Notes: generated by a model not told the origin, from the letters alone. A DNA stretch of 64,000 bases from Kribbella rubisoli (GCF_004217145.1 NZ_SHKR01000011.1:1860001-1924000), one strand, 5' to 3'. Shown: positions 53,267 through 63,718, counted from the stretch's first letter. Made by a program: numbers and translations.

Positions 53267-55833
53267 TCCTGCTCCGATCTTTCGCGTGCTCCCGGGACCG
53301 GGGCGTCGGTCGGGCGGAGGGTGGCGGTCGGCATGGTGACCACCATGGTCAGTCCACCGCCCGGGGTGTCCTCGGGCAGCAGCGTGCCGTGCATTGCCTC
53401 GGCGAGGCCGCGGGCGAGCGCCAGCCCCAGCCCGACGCCGACCGTGTTGTCGGTGTCGCCGAGGCGCTGGAAGGGCGCGAACATCCGGTTCCGGTCCTCG
53501 CGCGGGATCCCCGGCCCCCGGTCGATCACCCGGACCTCGACGATGTCGCCGAGAGCGCTTCCCGTGATCAGCGGCGGACGGCCGGGAGGCGAGTAGCGGA
53601 TCGCGTTCGCCAGCAGGTTCGCGACCACGCGCTCCAGCAGCGCAGGATCCGCCTCGACCAGCGGCAAGGTGTGCGGGATGTCGACCGTCACCTGGTCGGC
53701 GTCGTCACCCAGCTCGGCCAGTACGCCGGGCATGATCTCGTCCAGCGCCATCGGCCGCGTGAACACCGGCAGTACTCCGGCCTGCAGCCGACTGAGGTCG
53801 AGCAGGTTGTCCACCAACCGCGACAACCGATCCAGAGACTCGTCCGCCGTCTCCAGCAGCTCTTCCCGCTCCGACTCGCTCCACTCGACGTCGTCGCTAC
53901 GCAGCGAAGTCACGGATGCCTTCGCCGACGCCAGCGGCGACCGCAGGTCATGGCCGACCGCGCGCAACAACGCAGTACGCAGCTTGTCGGCCTCGGCGAG
54001 CGGCTTCGCCTCAGCAGCGGCCTCGCTCAACCGGGCGCGGTCGACCAACGCCGCGGCGTGGGCCGCGAACGCTCCGACCAGTCGCCGCTCGTCGGCCTCC
54101 AGTTGATGACCCTGCAGCACCAGAACCAGATCGTCCCGCGCGGGGATCTCCGCGTCGGCCTCCTCCGGACGGGTGCAGGTCGGGGAGCCGGCCGAGGCCA
54201 GCGGTCGCCAGACCTCGGTCAGCTCGTCGTCGTCCACACGTTCCATCAGACAGGCCCCGGTCATGCCGAAGGCCTCGCGCACTCGTTCGAGCAGCGCGGG
54301 CAGGGCTGTCTCTCCCCGTAGTACCGATCCGGCCAAAGTCGCCAACGTCTCCGATTCCGCGGCCGCCCGGGCCGCCTGCCTGGTACGTCGTGCGGCCCGG
54401 TCGACGACCGAGCTCACCATCGCCGCGACCAGGATGAAGATCACCAGCGCCAGCGCGTTGTTCAGCTCGGCGATCGTGAACGTCCGCCTCGGCGGGGTGA
54501 AGAACCAGTTCAGGACCAGCGACCCGCCGATCGCGGTCACCATCGCCGGCCACATCCCGCCGACCAGCGCGACCACGACAACCGCCAGCAGGAACGCCAG
54601 CACGTTGCTGGTCAGGTTCAGCGTGTCACCGCCCAGCCCGAGCACCAGCGCGAGCACCGGCGGCAGCACGATCGACAGGACGAAGCCCTCGATCTTCCGG
54701 CGCCGGGACAGACTCCCCCGCAACCGCGGCAGCCGCCCACGACCCATGAACGAGTGCGTGACGATGTGTACGTCGATATCGCCCGAATCGCGGATCGTGC
54801 TGGCGCCGATCCCCGGACCGGTGAACAGCGAGCCGATCCGCGACCGCCGACTGCCTCCGAGCACCAACTGCGTGGCGTTCTCGGCCTTCGCGAACGTGAG
54901 CAGGGCGGTCGGGATGTCGTCACCGACCACCTGGTGATAGGTCCCGCCGAGCTTCTCGACCAGATTGCGCTGCTCCGCCAGCTTGCTCGGGTTCGCGCCG
55001 GTCAGGCCATCGGACCGCGCCACGTGTACGGCGAGCAGGTCCCCGCCGGACGACCGGGCGGCGATCCGGGCAGCGCGCCGGATCAGCGTCTCGCCCTCGG
55101 GCCCGCCGGTGAGCGCGACGACGACCCGCTCCCGGGCCTCCCAGGTCGAGTCGATGTCGTGCTCCTGCCGGTACTGCTGCAGGCCCGCATCCACCCGATC
55201 GGCCAGCCACAGCAGGGCCAACTCACGCAGGGCGGACAGGTTGCCGACCCGGAAGTAGTTGCCCAGGGCAGCGTCGATCTTGTCTGCGGCGTACACGTTG
55301 CCGTGCGCCATCCGCCGCCGCAGCGCCTCCGGTGTCATATCGACCAGCTCGATCTGGTCCGCGGCCCGGACCACCCGGTCCGGGACCGTTTCCTGCTGCG
55401 GTACGCCGGTGATCTTCTCGACCACGTCGTTGATCGACTCGAGGTGCTGGATGTTGACCGCCGAGATCACGTCGATCCCGGCGGCCAGCAGCTCCTCGAT
55501 GTCCTGCCAGCGCTTCTCGTTCCGGCTGCCCGGGACGTTGGTGTGCGCGAGCTCGTCGACCAGCGCGACCTCCGGCCGCCGGGCAAGTACCGCGTCGATG
55601 TCCAGCTCGGTAAAGCTCGCACCGCGGTAGTCGATGATCCGTCGCGGGACCAGCTCGAGTCCGGTGAGCATCTCCGCGGTGTGTTCACGGCCGTGGGTCT
55701 CGACGAATCCGACCACCACGTCGGTGCCCCGGGCGAGGCGCCGTTGCCCCTCGCCCAGCATCTTGTACGTCTTCCCGACACCAGGCGCGGCGCCCAGATA
55801 GATCCGCAGATGCCCGCGGCCGTTCTTACTCAT
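53263..55833 (-). CDS. kdpD: Osmosensitive potassium-channel histidine kinase KdpD
   Basis: 856 aa. The N-terminal KdpD domain has a Walker-like GAAPGVGKTYKMLGEGQRR (about 13) and VALVDELAHTNVPGSRN (about 90). A USP-like domain follows (about 240-365), then four TM helices (about 395-490), a GAF-like region, and the kinase core with phospho-His in VGHDLRSPLASAKASV (about 640) and ATP motifs NLLANAIRYSPPG, DRGPGIPREDRNRMF and GVGLGLALARG. It senses K+ limitation and phosphorylates KdpE. It starts 17 nt after kdpC. Confidence 0.96.
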   Translation of the reverse strand: MSKNGRGHLRIYLGAAPGVGKTYKMLGEGQRRLARGTDVVVGFVETHGREHTAEMLTGLELVPRRIIDYRGASFTELDIDAVLARRPEVALVDELAHTNVPGSRNEKRWQDIEELLAAGIDVISAVNIQHLESINDVVEKITGVPQQETVPDRVVRAADQIELVDMTPEALRRRMAHGNVYAADKIDAALGNYFRVGNLSALRELALLWLADRVDAGLQQYRQEHDIDSTWEARERVVVALTGGPEGETLIRRAARIAARSSGGDLLAVHVARSDGLTGANPSKLAEQRNLVEKLGGTYHQVVGDDIPTALLTFAKAENATQLVLGGSRRSRIGSLFTGPGIGASTIRDSGDIDVHIVTHSFMGRGRLPRLRGSLSRRRKIEGFVLSIVLPPVLALVLGLGGDTLNLTSNVLAFLLAVVVVALVGGMWPAMVTAIGGSLVLNWFFTPPRRTFTIAELNNALALVIFILVAAMVSSVVDRAARRTRQAARAAAESETLATLAGSVLRGETALPALLERVREAFGMTGACLMERVDDDELTEVWRPLASAGSPTCTRPEEADAEIPARDDLVLVLQGHQLEADERRLVGAFAAHAAALVDRARLSEAAAEAKPLAEADKLRTALLRAVGHDLRSPLASAKASVTSLRSDDVEWSESEREELLETADESLDRLSRLVDNLLDLSRLQAGVLPVFTRPMALDEIMPGVLAELGDDADQVTVDIPHTLPLVEADPALLERVVANLLANAIRYSPPGRPPLITGSALGDIVEVRVIDRGPGIPREDRNRMFAPFQRLGDTDNTVGVGLGLALARGLAEAMHGTLLPEDTPGGGLTMVVTMPTATLRPTDAPVPGARERSEQE

Positions 55834-55850
55834 ACCTCCATGCTCTCAGT

Positions 55851-56483
55851 TCAGCCCAGCGCAGCCAGTGCGTTGTTGAGCGTGACAACGTTGACGGCCG
55901 GCTCACCGAGGAAGCCCAGCGTGCGGCCCTTCGTGTTCTCCTTGACCAGTTGCTTGACCTGATCCACTGACAGGCCCCGCTCACGGGCGACCCGGTTGAC
56001 CTGCAGAGCGGCGTACGCCGGGCTGATCGCAGGGTCGAGGCCGCTGCCGCTCGCGGTGACCGCGTCCGGCGGCACCTGCGACGGGTCGACGCCCTCGAGC
56101 TTGGCGACATCCTGCCGGCGCTGCTCGATCAGCTTGACCAGGTCCGGGTTGTTCGGCCCGTACTGCGAGGCCGAGCTGCCCATCCCGTCGTAGTCGACCG
56201 CCGACGGCCGGGTCTGGAACCACTTCGGGACCGCGACCATGATCGCGTTGCCGTCGGCATCCTTCTTGCCGGTGTCCATCGTGTACGCCTGACCGATCAG
56301 GTCGGAGGCGACGTCCTTGCCATTGACCTTGACGATCGAGCCGTTCGCGTTGCTGTGGAACACGGCCTGGGCGACGCCGGTCATCACCAGCGGGTAGACG
56401 ATCCCGAGGATCGCCGTGAACACGAGCAGCGCCCGCAGCGCCACCCCGAACTGCCGGACCGAGCCGGGCAGATTGCTTGCCAT
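55851..56483 (-). CDS. kdpC: Potassium-transporting ATPase subunit KdpC
   Basis: 210 aa from ATG 56483 (a TTG two codons upstream has better SD spacing). One N-terminal TM (about 15-38: LRALLVFTAILGIVYPLVMTGV) is followed by a periplasmic domain with SDLIGQAYTMDT-like, SGSGLDPAISPAYAALQVNRVARERGL and GFLGEPAVNVVTLNNAL blocks. It is the small stabilising subunit of KdpFABC. It begins 14 nt after kdpB. Confidence 0.95.
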   Translation of the reverse strand: MASNLPGSVRQFGVALRALLVFTAILGIVYPLVMTGVAQAVFHSNANGSIVKVNGKDVASDLIGQAYTMDTGKKDADGNAIMVAVPKWFQTRPSAVDYDGMGSSASQYGPNNPDLVKLIEQRRQDVAKLEGVDPSQVPPDAVTASGSGLDPAISPAYAALQVNRVARERGLSVDQVKQLVKENTKGRTLGFLGEPAVNVVTLNNALAALG

Positions 56484-56497
56484 GAACAACTAGCCTT

Positions 56498-58579
56498 TCA
56501 CCGTAGACCGGGGATCAAGGAGATCACCAGGTCCAGGAGTTTGATTCCGACGAACGGGCTGATCAGACCGCCGACGCCGTAGATCAGCAGGTTCCGGCGC
56601 AGCATCGCCGAGGCCGACGACGGCTTGTACCGGACCCCGCGCAGCGCCAGCGGCACCAGGGCCACGATCACCAGCGCGTTGAACACGATGGCGGACACGA
56701 TCGCCGACTCCGGCGAGTGCAGCCCCATGATGTTCAGCTTGTCCAGCCCCGGGTACGCCGAGGCGAACAGCGCGGGCAGGATCGCGAAGTACTTGGCCAC
56801 GTCGTTCGCGATCGAGAACGTGGTCAGCGATCCGCGGGTGATCAGCAACTGCTTGCCGATCTCAACGATCTCGATCAGCTTGGTCGGGTTCGAGTCGAGG
56901 TCGACCATGTTGCCGGCCTCCTTGGCGGCCGACGTACCGGAGTTCATCGCCACGCCGACATCGGCCTGGGCCAGCGCCGGCGCGTCGTTGGTACCGTCAC
57001 CGGTCATCGCGACCAGGGGACCGCCCTCCTGCTCCTTCTTGATCAGCGCCATCTTGTCCTCGGGCGTCGCCTCGGCCAGGAAGTCGTCGACCCCGGCCTC
57101 CTCGGCGATCGCCTTCGCGGTCAGCTGGTTGTCACCGGTGATCATCACGGTCCGGATGCCCATCGCGCGCATCTGGTCGAACCGCTCCCGCATACCTTCC
57201 TTGACCACGTCCTTGAGGTGGATGACGCCGAGCGGACGAGCCGTGCCGTTGATGCTCTCGGCAACGACCAGCGGCGTACCGCCGGAGGCCGAGATGCCGT
57301 CGACGATCTCGCCGAGCTGCGGGTCCGTCTGTCCGCCGTGCTGCTGGATCCACGCGTTGACCGCACCGGCCGCGCCCTTGCGGACCTGCCGGTCGTCCAC
57401 GTCCACGCCGCTCATCCGGGTCTGCGCGGTGAACTCCACGAAGGTTGCGTGCGGCAACTCTCCGGTGTGGCGCTCGCGCAGTCCGTACCCGGTCTTCGCC
57501 AGTACGACGATCGACCGGCCTTCCGGCGTCTCGTCGGCCAGGCTGGACAGCTGCGCCGCATCCGCGAGCTCGGTGTCGGTGACGCCCTTGACCGGGATGA
57601 ACTCCGCGGCCTGCCGGTTGCCCAGCGTGATGGTGCCGGTCTTGTCCAGCAGCAGCGTGTTCACGTCGCCCGCGGCCTCGACGGCCCGTCCGGACATCGC
57701 CAGTACGTTGCGCTGCACCAGCCGGTCCATGCCGGCGATGCCGATCGCGGACAGCAGGGCGCCGATTGTGGTCGGGATCAGGCAGACCAGCAGGGCTGTC
57801 AGGATCACGATGTTGAGGTTGACACCGGCGTAGTTCGCGAACGTCGGCAGCGTCACGGTCGCGATCAAGAACACGATCGTGAGGCTGGCCAGCAGGATGT
57901 TCAGCGCGATCTCGTTCGGCGTCTTCTGCCGTGACGCCCCCTCGACGAGCGCGATCATCCGATCGATGAAGCTCTCGCCGGGCTTGGTGGTGATCTTCAC
58001 GACGATCCGGTCCGACAGCACCTTGGTGCCGCCGGTGACCGCGCTCCGGTCACCGCCGGACTCACGGATGACCGGGGCCGACTCGCCGGTGATCGCCGAC
58101 TCGTCGACGCTCGCCACACCCTCGACGACGTCGCCGTCGCCGGGAATGATCTGCCCGGCCTCGACCACTACCAGGTCACCGAGCTGCAATGCGGTGGCAG
58201 GAACCTCCTCCTCGCGGTCGCCTACCAGCCGGCGCGCGGTCGTCTCGGTCTTGGCCCGGCGCAGCGTCTCGGCCTGGGCCTTGCCCCGGCCTTCCGCGAC
58301 AGCCTCGGCCAGGTTGGCGAAGATCACTGTCAGCCAGAGCCAGACCACGATCCACCAGACGAACACGCTCGAGTCGGTGAACGCGAAGATCGTCGATGCG
58401 ACCGCGCCCACCTCGACCACGAACATGACCGGGTTCTTCACCATCACCCGCGGGTCGAGCTTGCGCAGCGCGTCGGGCAGAGCGGTGAGCAGCATCTTCG
58501 GGTCGAACAGACCCGAAGATGCTCTCTTCGAGGGAGTTGCCGCCGGCTGGGGTGCGGGCGGCCTTACGAGCGTGGTCAC
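56498..58579 (-). CDS. kdpB: Potassium-transporting ATPase ATP-binding subunit KdpB
   Basis: 693 aa P-type ATPase. The phosphorylation site is [12 protein letters not shown] (Asp about 315); the actuator TGES is in [12 protein letters not shown] (about 160); the hinge [25 protein letters not shown] (about 525) is intact. It powers K+ uptake. It overlaps kdpA by 4 nt. Confidence 0.97.
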   Translation of the reverse strand: MTTLVRPPAPQPAATPSKRASSGLFDPKMLLTALPDALRKLDPRVMVKNPVMFVVEVGAVASTIFAFTDSSVFVWWIVVWLWLTVIFANLAEAVAEGRGKAQAETLRRAKTETTARRLVGDREEEVPATALQLGDLVVVEAGQIIPGDGDVVEGVASVDESAITGESAPVIRESGGDRSAVTGGTKVLSDRIVVKITTKPGESFIDRMIALVEGASRQKTPNEIALNILLASLTIVFLIATVTLPTFANYAGVNLNIVILTALLVCLIPTTIGALLSAIGIAGMDRLVQRNVLAMSGRAVEAAGDVNTLLLDKTGTITLGNRQAAEFIPVKGVTDTELADAAQLSSLADETPEGRSIVVLAKTGYGLRERHTGELPHATFVEFTAQTRMSGVDVDDRQVRKGAAGAVNAWIQQHGGQTDPQLGEIVDGISASGGTPLVVAESINGTARPLGVIHLKDVVKEGMRERFDQMRAMGIRTVMITGDNQLTAKAIAEEAGVDDFLAEATPEDKMALIKKEQEGGPLVAMTGDGTNDAPALAQADVGVAMNSGTSAAKEAGNMVDLDSNPTKLIEIVEIGKQLLITRGSLTTFSIANDVAKYFAILPALFASAYPGLDKLNIMGLHSPESAIVSAIVFNALVIVALVPLALRGVRYKPSSASAMLRRNLLIYGVGGLISPFVGIKLLDLVISLIPGLR

Positions 58580-60237
58580 AGTCCCTCCGCGAGGGGTCCA
58601 AGAGTCAGTGCAGGGAAGTAGGTCAGGCCGGTCACGATCAGGACGGTGCCGACTAGCAGCGTCACGAACAGGGCCTTGTGGGTGGGCAGCGTGCCCTGGG
58701 TCACCGGTACCGGCTGCTGCTGGGCGAGCGAACCGGCCAGCGCGAGCGCGAACACGATCGGGACGAACCGGCCGAGCAACATCACCAGCCCGAGAGCCGT
58801 GTTGTAGAACGGGATGTTCGCGCTGAGACCGCCGAACGCGCTGCCGTTGTTGTTACCGGCCGAGGTGAACGCGTACAGCACTTCGGAGAACCCGTGCGGG
58901 CTGTCGGTGTTGAAGATCGACGCCCGTGCCACCGCTAGTCCCATCGCCAGCGAGGCGCCGATCAGTACGACGGTCGGCGTCGTCAGGATGTACAGCGAGA
59001 CCAGCTTCATCTCGCGCGCGGTGATCTTCTTCTTCAGGTACTCCGGGGTACGTCCGACCATCAGGCCCGCGACGAACACCGCCAGTACGGCGAGGATGAG
59101 CATGCCGTACAGACCCGTTCCGGTACCGCCCGGTGAGACTTCGCCGAGCATCATGTGGAACAGCGCCGTACCGCCGCCGAGCGGGGTGAACGAGTCGTGC
59201 GCCGAGTTCACCGCGCCGGTCGACGTACCTGTCGTCGACGTCGCGAACAGCGCCGAGGCCCATTCGCCGAAGCGGGTCTCCTTGCCCTCCATCGCAGCGC
59301 CCGCGGCTTGGGTTGCCGTACCGGCGCCCTGGTTCTCGAAGAACGTCGCGGCGAAGGTGAAGGCCGCCCAGAGCGTGCCCATCACGCCGAGGATCGCGTA
59401 GCCCTGCCGCTTGTCCTTGACCATCAGGCCGAAGGTGCGGGTCAGCGCGACCGGGATGACGAGCTCGAGGAAGATCTCGAACAGGTTCGACAGACCGTTC
59501 GGGTTCTCGAACGGGTGCGCGGAGTTGGCGTTGTAGAAGCCGCCGCCGTTGGTGCCGAGCTCCTTGATGACCTCCTGGCTGGCCACCGGACCGCCGGGGA
59601 TGGTCTGGGTCTGGCCGATCACCGAGGTGACCTCGTGCCCGCCGGAGAAGTTCTGTACGACGCCCATCGCGACCAGCGCGAGCGTGCCGAGAACCGCGAT
59701 CGGCAGCAGGATCCGCAGCGTGGTCCGGGTCAGGTCGACCCAGAAGTTGCCGATCCGGTCGGTCTTGGCCCGGGCGAACCCGCGGATCAGCGCGACCGCG
59801 ACGGCGATGCCGACGGCTGCGGACAGGAAGTTCTGTACTGCGAGGCCGGCGAACTGGACCAGGTGGCCCATCGTCACCTCGGGCGAGTACGACTGCCAGT
59901 TGGTGTTCGCGACGAACGAGGCGGCGGTGTTGAACGCCAGCCCGGACGGCACGTTCGGCAGGCCCAGTGACAGCGGCAGCCAGTGCTGCAGCCGCTGCAA
60001 GAGATACAGCAGGATCAGGCTCAGGGCGGAGAAGGCGATCAGCGACCGGGCGTAGACGCCCCAGGTCTGGTCGGCCTTCGAGTCGACGCCGAACAGCTTG
60101 TAGGTCACGCGCTCGACGCGCAGGTCCTTGTCGGACGTGAAGACCCGAGCCATGTACCCGCCCAGCGGCCGGTAGACGGCGGCCAGGCACAGGAGGAGGA
60201 AGCCGACCTGCAACAGGCCGGCCGCGGTGTCTGACAT
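58576..60237 (-). CDS. kdpA: Potassium-transporting ATPase subunit KdpA
   Basis: 553 aa with about 10 TM helices. Channel-like selectivity segments are visible: [14 protein letters not shown] (about 110), [21 protein letters not shown] (about 225) and [14 protein letters not shown] (about 465). The ATG at 60237 has GAGAGG 5 nt upstream and overlaps the kdpF stop (TGATG). It forms the K+-selective subunit. Confidence 0.96.
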   Translation of the reverse strand: MSDTAAGLLQVGFLLLCLAAVYRPLGGYMARVFTSDKDLRVERVTYKLFGVDSKADQTWGVYARSLIAFSALSLILLYLLQRLQHWLPLSLGLPNVPSGLAFNTAASFVANTNWQSYSPEVTMGHLVQFAGLAVQNFLSAAVGIAVAVALIRGFARAKTDRIGNFWVDLTRTTLRILLPIAVLGTLALVAMGVVQNFSGGHEVTSVIGQTQTIPGGPVASQEVIKELGTNGGGFYNANSAHPFENPNGLSNLFEIFLELVIPVALTRTFGLMVKDKRQGYAILGVMGTLWAAFTFAATFFENQGAGTATQAAGAAMEGKETRFGEWASALFATSTTGTSTGAVNSAHDSFTPLGGGTALFHMMLGEVSPGGTGTGLYGMLILAVLAVFVAGLMVGRTPEYLKKKITAREMKLVSLYILTTPTVVLIGASLAMGLAVARASIFNTDSPHGFSEVLYAFTSAGNNNGSAFGGLSANIPFYNTALGLVMLLGRFVPIVFALALAGSLAQQQPVPVTQGTLPTHKALFVTLLVGTVLIVTGLTYFPALTLGPLAEGL

Positions 60238-60326
60238 CAGAACCTCTCGGGGAAGATCAGGGCGGCGACCAGGTAGAGGACCAGAGCGGCGGCTACCACC
60301 AGGCCGGCAATGTTCTCGGCGCTCAC
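60237..60326 (-). CDS. kdpF: Small subunit KdpF
   Basis: A 29-aa single-TM peptide, [20 protein letters not shown] followed by AALIFPERF, matching KdpF. GTG 60326 has GGAG 5 nt upstream. Its TGA overlaps the kdpA ATG (TGATG), and its start overlaps the stop of an upstream micro-ORF. It stabilises the KdpFABC complex. Confidence 0.9.
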   Translation of the reverse strand: MSAENIAGLVVAAALVLYLVAALIFPERF

Positions 60327-60406
60327 AGCTTCTCCACTCCTCGCAGCGCGAGCCAGACGGCCGCGAACACGACGACGGTGACTGCGAGATAGATGACGTC
60401 ACCCAT
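60323..60406 (-). CDS. 27-aa membrane micropeptide upstream of kdpF
   Basis: ATG 60406, product [20 protein letters not shown] followed by LRGVEKL. It has one TM helix with a basic C-terminal end and overlaps kdpF (GTGA). Its reading frame, its overlap and its GC3 support translation. Similar short ORFs precede kdpF in other actinomycetes (from memory); function unknown, perhaps another Kdp accessory peptide. Confidence 0.72.
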   Translation of the reverse strand: MGDVIYLAVTVVVFAAVWLALRGVEKL

Positions 60407-60485
60407 GACGGCACGACCTCGCGGTGAAAGTACTCATAGGTTCACTGCACACCGCTAGCTGCCCGGTCAGGAGGGTTCTCGCAGG

Positions 60486-60526
60486 CCTCTCACACCCGCC
60501 GACGGACCTCTCACAGGCTTCTCACA
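60486..60526. promoter_or_regulatory. Direct-repeat cluster upstream of the kdp operon
   Basis: CCTCTCACA at 60486-60494 and 60507-60515, and CTTCTCACA at 60518-60526; on the kdp strand these read TGTGAGAGG/TGTGAGAAG. Start spacings are 21 and 11 bp, about two and one helical turns, as OmpR-family regulators prefer. Probable KdpE sites, also close to the start of the divergent gene. Confidence 0.55.
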
Positions 60527-60573
60527 TACTTACGGCTGGCATCCCCACCGACAGACAAGGGAAGATCCCGCAC

Positions 60574-61197
60574 GTGACTGAACTGGACACCCCCGCCCCC
60601 GCCGAGCAGTTCTTCTCCGCGGAGACCCGGGCCGCGCTGGCCGACGCCAGCCAGAAGCTGGCCGAGCGCCTGCTGGCCCACACCGAGGCGCTGCTGGCGA
60701 TGACCGGCGACGAGGACAACTCCGAGCTCTTCGACCACAACGCCGCGCTCGAAGGCGTGGTCGAGGACTGGAACGAGGCCGTCTTCGAGCACACCGGGAC
60801 AACGCCGCTGCTGCTGGACGAGCCGGACGACGACGAGGACGAGGAAGACGTCGAGCCGGACCAGGTGATCAGTGTGGTGTCGCGCTTCGACCTCCGCGTG
60901 GTCGACCTGGACGCGCTGCTGGAGGCCGGCCGGGCCGCGCAGGAGCGGCACCCGGCCGAGCTGGACGAGTCCGGCGAGCGGGAGCCGGTCGACTCCGCCG
61001 AGCAGGCGATCTACGAGATCAGCCGCGAGGTCGGCGAGGCCTGGTTCGAGCTGCCCGGTATCGAGATGGTCGCCGGCGCGCGGGCGTACGTCGTACCGGA
61101 GCCGCCGTTCGAGCCGCTCGACGCCGACGCCGAGGACGTCGTCACCGAACTCATCGCCCCGAACGGCGTCGCAACCCACGCCGAGACCTGGGCCTAG
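60574..61197 (+). CDS. Acidic hypothetical protein divergent from kdp
   Basis: 207 aa from GTG 60574 (AAGGGAAG about 9 nt upstream). It is highly acidic, with a run LDEPDDDEDEEDVEPD (about 88-103). The first 60 residues form an amphipathic helix (SAETRAALADASQKLAERLLAHTEALLAM). YEISREVGEAWFELPGIEMVAGARAYVVPEPP marks a second block. No signal peptide or TM segment is seen. I do not recognise the family. It shares the kdp promoter region. Confidence 0.7.
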   Translation: MTELDTPAPAEQFFSAETRAALADASQKLAERLLAHTEALLAMTGDEDNSELFDHNAALEGVVEDWNEAVFEHTGTTPLLLDEPDDDEDEEDVEPDQVISVVSRFDLRVVDLDALLEAGRAAQERHPAELDESGEREPVDSAEQAIYEISREVGEAWFELPGIEMVAGARAYVVPEPPFEPLDADAEDVVTELIAPNGVATHAETWA

Positions 61198-61228
61198 GTC
61201 GTGTCCGGTGAGCCCACGCCGTAGCGAC

Positions 61229-62035
61229 CTACACCGAGAGTTCGCCGTCCAGGACCGTGATCGCCTGGCCCTTCAGGTAGACGCGGTCGCCGGATGAGCT
61301 GACCTGTACGACCCCGCCTCGGGCGGACGCCTGGTAGCCGACCAGTTCGTTCCGTCCGAGGCGTTCACCCCAGTACGGCGCCAGACTGGTGTGCGCGCTC
61401 CCGGTCACCGGGTCCTCCGGGATCCCGCTTCCCGGCGCGAAGAACCGCGAGACGAAGTCGTACTCCGAACCCTGCGCGGTCACGATCACGCCGCGCAGCT
61501 TCTCGCGCTGGATGATCCCGGCCATCACCGCGTAGTCCGGCACCACCGCGCGGACCGTCGCCTCGTCACGGACGACGACCAGCAGGTCACGGAGCTCGCC
61601 CGCGACGTACACCTCGAGCGGCTCGACCGCCAGCGACGCGGCCAGCCCGTCCGGGGCCGGCACCTCGTACGGCCGGTTGACCGGGAAGTCCAGCGTGATC
61701 CCGTCGTCCTCGACCGTCGCGACGAGGATGCCGCTCAGGCTCGCGAACGCGACCTTTCCGGACACCTTGCCGTCCGCAGCCAGCGCGTGGGTGGTCGCCA
61801 GCGTCGCGTGCCCGCAGAGCACCTCTTCCTTCGTCGGCGTGAACCAGCGCAGATCCCAGTCCGCGTCGGCTCGCTCGGACGGCCTCGCGAAGGCGGTCTC
61901 GGCGTGGTTCATCTCGGCGGCAACGGCCTGCATCCAGGCCTCGTCCGGCCATGCCCCGGCGTCGAAGAGACACACTGCGGCCGGATTACCGCCGAACGGA
62001 CGATCAGCGAACGCGTCGACAACCCTGATCCTCAT
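61229..62035 (-). CDS. PhzF family isomerase/epimerase
   Basis: 268 aa. The start RIRVVDAFADRPFGGNPAAVCL is the family signature, and the catalytic Glu is in MNHAETAFARP (about 47). LRWFTPTKEEVLCGHATLATTHAL (about 62-85) and GIPEDPVTGSAHTSLAPYW (about 205-222) are the other two conserved blocks. PhzF-like enzymes act as proton-shuttling isomerases; most members outside phenazine clusters have unknown substrates, and no phz genes are present here. It lies 61 bp after the RidA gene in the same direction, possibly co-transcribed. Confidence 0.88.
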   Translation of the reverse strand: MRIRVVDAFADRPFGGNPAAVCLFDAGAWPDEAWMQAVAAEMNHAETAFARPSERADADWDLRWFTPTKEEVLCGHATLATTHALAADGKVSGKVAFASLSGILVATVEDDGITLDFPVNRPYEVPAPDGLAASLAVEPLEVYVAGELRDLLVVVRDEATVRAVVPDYAVMAGIIQREKLRGVIVTAQGSEYDFVSRFFAPGSGIPEDPVTGSAHTSLAPYWGERLGRNELVGYQASARGGVVQVSSSGDRVYLKGQAITVLDGELSV

Positions 62036-62096
62036 AGCTCGACGCTAAACAGGACCGCAGCGGGTTTCCATAGCCATTCGGGACCGGGTGGACCGG

Positions 62097-62489
62097 TCAG
62101 GCCATCGCGACGGCCTCGATCTCGAGCAGCCAGTTCTCCGCGTAGATATCGGCGATCACGACCGTGAGCGCCGGGGCATGCTCGCCGAGGACCTCTTCGC
62201 GGATCTTCGCGTTCAGCGCGCGGTACTGCCGGTCGGACAGGTACGTCGTCACCTTCACCAGGTTCCGGATGCCCATCCCCGCCTCGGACAGCACCGCCAG
62301 CACGTTCCGCCAGACCATCCGGCACTGCGCCTCGAACGTCTCCGGCACCCGGCCGTGTTCGTTACCCCACGGCACCTGCCCGCTGACGAACACCATCCGC
62401 TGCGCGCCGTCGACCTGGACCCCGTGGCTGTACTTCCCCGACATCGGCAGGATCGACGGATTCAGCGGCTCGATCGCTAGATCTGACAT
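62097..62489 (-). CDS. RidA family protein (enamine/imine deaminase)
   Basis: 130 aa. YSHGVQVDGAQRMVFVSGQVPWG and FEAQCRMVWRNVLAVLSEAGMGIRNLVKVTTYLSD in parts show the YjgF/RidA fold. The Arg of the canonical active site is expected near HAPALTVVIADIYAENWLLEIEAVA, where the usual R-x-A-V reads L-T-V-V, so the Arg is not obviously conserved; deaminase activity is less certain. It precedes the PhzF gene. Confidence 0.82.
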   Translation of the reverse strand: MSDLAIEPLNPSILPMSGKYSHGVQVDGAQRMVFVSGQVPWGNEHGRVPETFEAQCRMVWRNVLAVLSEAGMGIRNLVKVTTYLSDRQYRALNAKIREEVLGEHAPALTVVIADIYAENWLLEIEAVAMA

Positions 62490-62620
62490 GGATTCCCCCT
62501 CAACTTCATCAATGCTTCCCCACCCGAGTACTCCGCCATGTCTACCTTGCGGCGATTGAACCGCCTAGCCCACCCGGTCGTATCGATGGTGTTCCGCATC
62601 CCTACCGACAGGAAAGTGAC

Positions 62621-63715
62621 ATGTCACTCCGCTCCAAGGGCCGGCCGTTCGCGGTTGCCACCGCACTGGTCAGCGGCCTCGCACTTGTCACCCCGGTGGC
62701 CGCCAGCGCACACGGGTCGCACCACGCGCTCGCCGTACAACAGGTCAACCTGGTCTCGGACCAGGCGGGCAAAGCTGTCCTGACCGACCCGGACCTGGTG
62801 AACCCGTGGGGGCTGTCGCTCGGCGCGACCACCCCGCTCTGGGTGTCCAACCAAGGTACGTCGACGTCCACGCTGTACTCCGCCGCGCCCGGCTCGGACG
62901 TGGTGACCAAGTCACCGGCCGTCCGCGTGACGGTGCCGCTGCCGACCGGACAGGTGTCCAACCCGGGCACCGGGTTCCTGGTCAGCAACGCGACCACGTC
63001 CGCACCCGCGCGGTTCATCTTCGCCACGCTGACCGGGCAGATCGCGGCCTGGAACCCGACGATCAACCCGCTGATGGGCCCGGCCGACATCAAGGCGACC
63101 ACCAAGGGCGCGGCGTACACCGGTCTGGCGATCTCGCCTACATCCGACCGGCTGTTCGCGGCGAACTTCGCGCAGGGCAAGGTCGATGTGTTCGACAGCG
63201 CGTTCATGCCAATGAAGCTGTCGAAGTGGGCGTTCCGGGACTTCTCGCTGCCGCGCGGGTACGCGCCGTTCAACGTGCAGACGCTGGGCGACCACATCTT
63301 CGTGACCTACGCCAAGCCCGACCCCAAGACCGGCCGCAGCCAGGCCGGACGCGGACTCGGATACGTCGACGAGTACACCGTCGACGGCAAGTTCGTCACC
63401 CGGGTCGCCTCCCGCGGCACGCTGAACGCGCCGTGGGGCCTGACGCTGGCACCCGCGACCTGGGGTGAGCCGACCGGCACGCTCCTCGTCGGCAACTTCG
63501 GCGACGGCCGGATCAACATCCTGCGGCCGAAGTCGCACGGCAGGTTCGACTTCGCCGGACAGGTCCGCAACAGCCACGGCAGGACCCTGGTGATCGACGG
63601 CCTCTGGGCCCTCCTTCCAGGCACTGCCACCACCGGCGGCACGGACACCCTTTGGTTCTCCGCCGGACCGGCCAAGGAAACGCACGGTCTCCTCGGCCAG
63701 CTCCGGATGCCGTAG
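62621..63715 (+). CDS. Secreted TIGR03118-type beta-propeller protein
   Basis: 364 aa with a signal peptide (1-30, ending VAASAHG). The mature part begins YQQVNLVSDQAG-like (here VQQVNLVSDQAGKAVLTDPDLVNPWGLSLG), then TPLWVSNQGTSTSTLY and AAYTGLAISPTSDRLFAANFAQGKVDVFDSAF: signatures of the TIGR03118 family, an NHL/YVTN-like propeller. NAPWGLTLAPATWGEPTGTLLVGNFGDGRINI is a further block. Exported; function unknown. Confidence 0.86.
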   Translation: MSLRSKGRPFAVATALVSGLALVTPVAASAHGSHHALAVQQVNLVSDQAGKAVLTDPDLVNPWGLSLGATTPLWVSNQGTSTSTLYSAAPGSDVVTKSPAVRVTVPLPTGQVSNPGTGFLVSNATTSAPARFIFATLTGQIAAWNPTINPLMGPADIKATTKGAAYTGLAISPTSDRLFAANFAQGKVDVFDSAFMPMKLSKWAFRDFSLPRGYAPFNVQTLGDHIFVTYAKPDPKTGRSQAGRGLGYVDEYTVDGKFVTRVASRGTLNAPWGLTLAPATWGEPTGTLLVGNFGDGRINILRPKSHGRFDFAGQVRNSHGRTLVIDGLWALLPGTATTGGTDTLWFSAGPAKETHGLLGQLRMP

Positions 63716-63718
63716 GGA

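Noticed and set aside
61229..62489. Phenazine biosynthesis cluster
   Set aside because: Only a PhzF-family protein and a RidA protein occur; no other phz gene is present, and PhzF homologues are widespread outside phenazine pathways.
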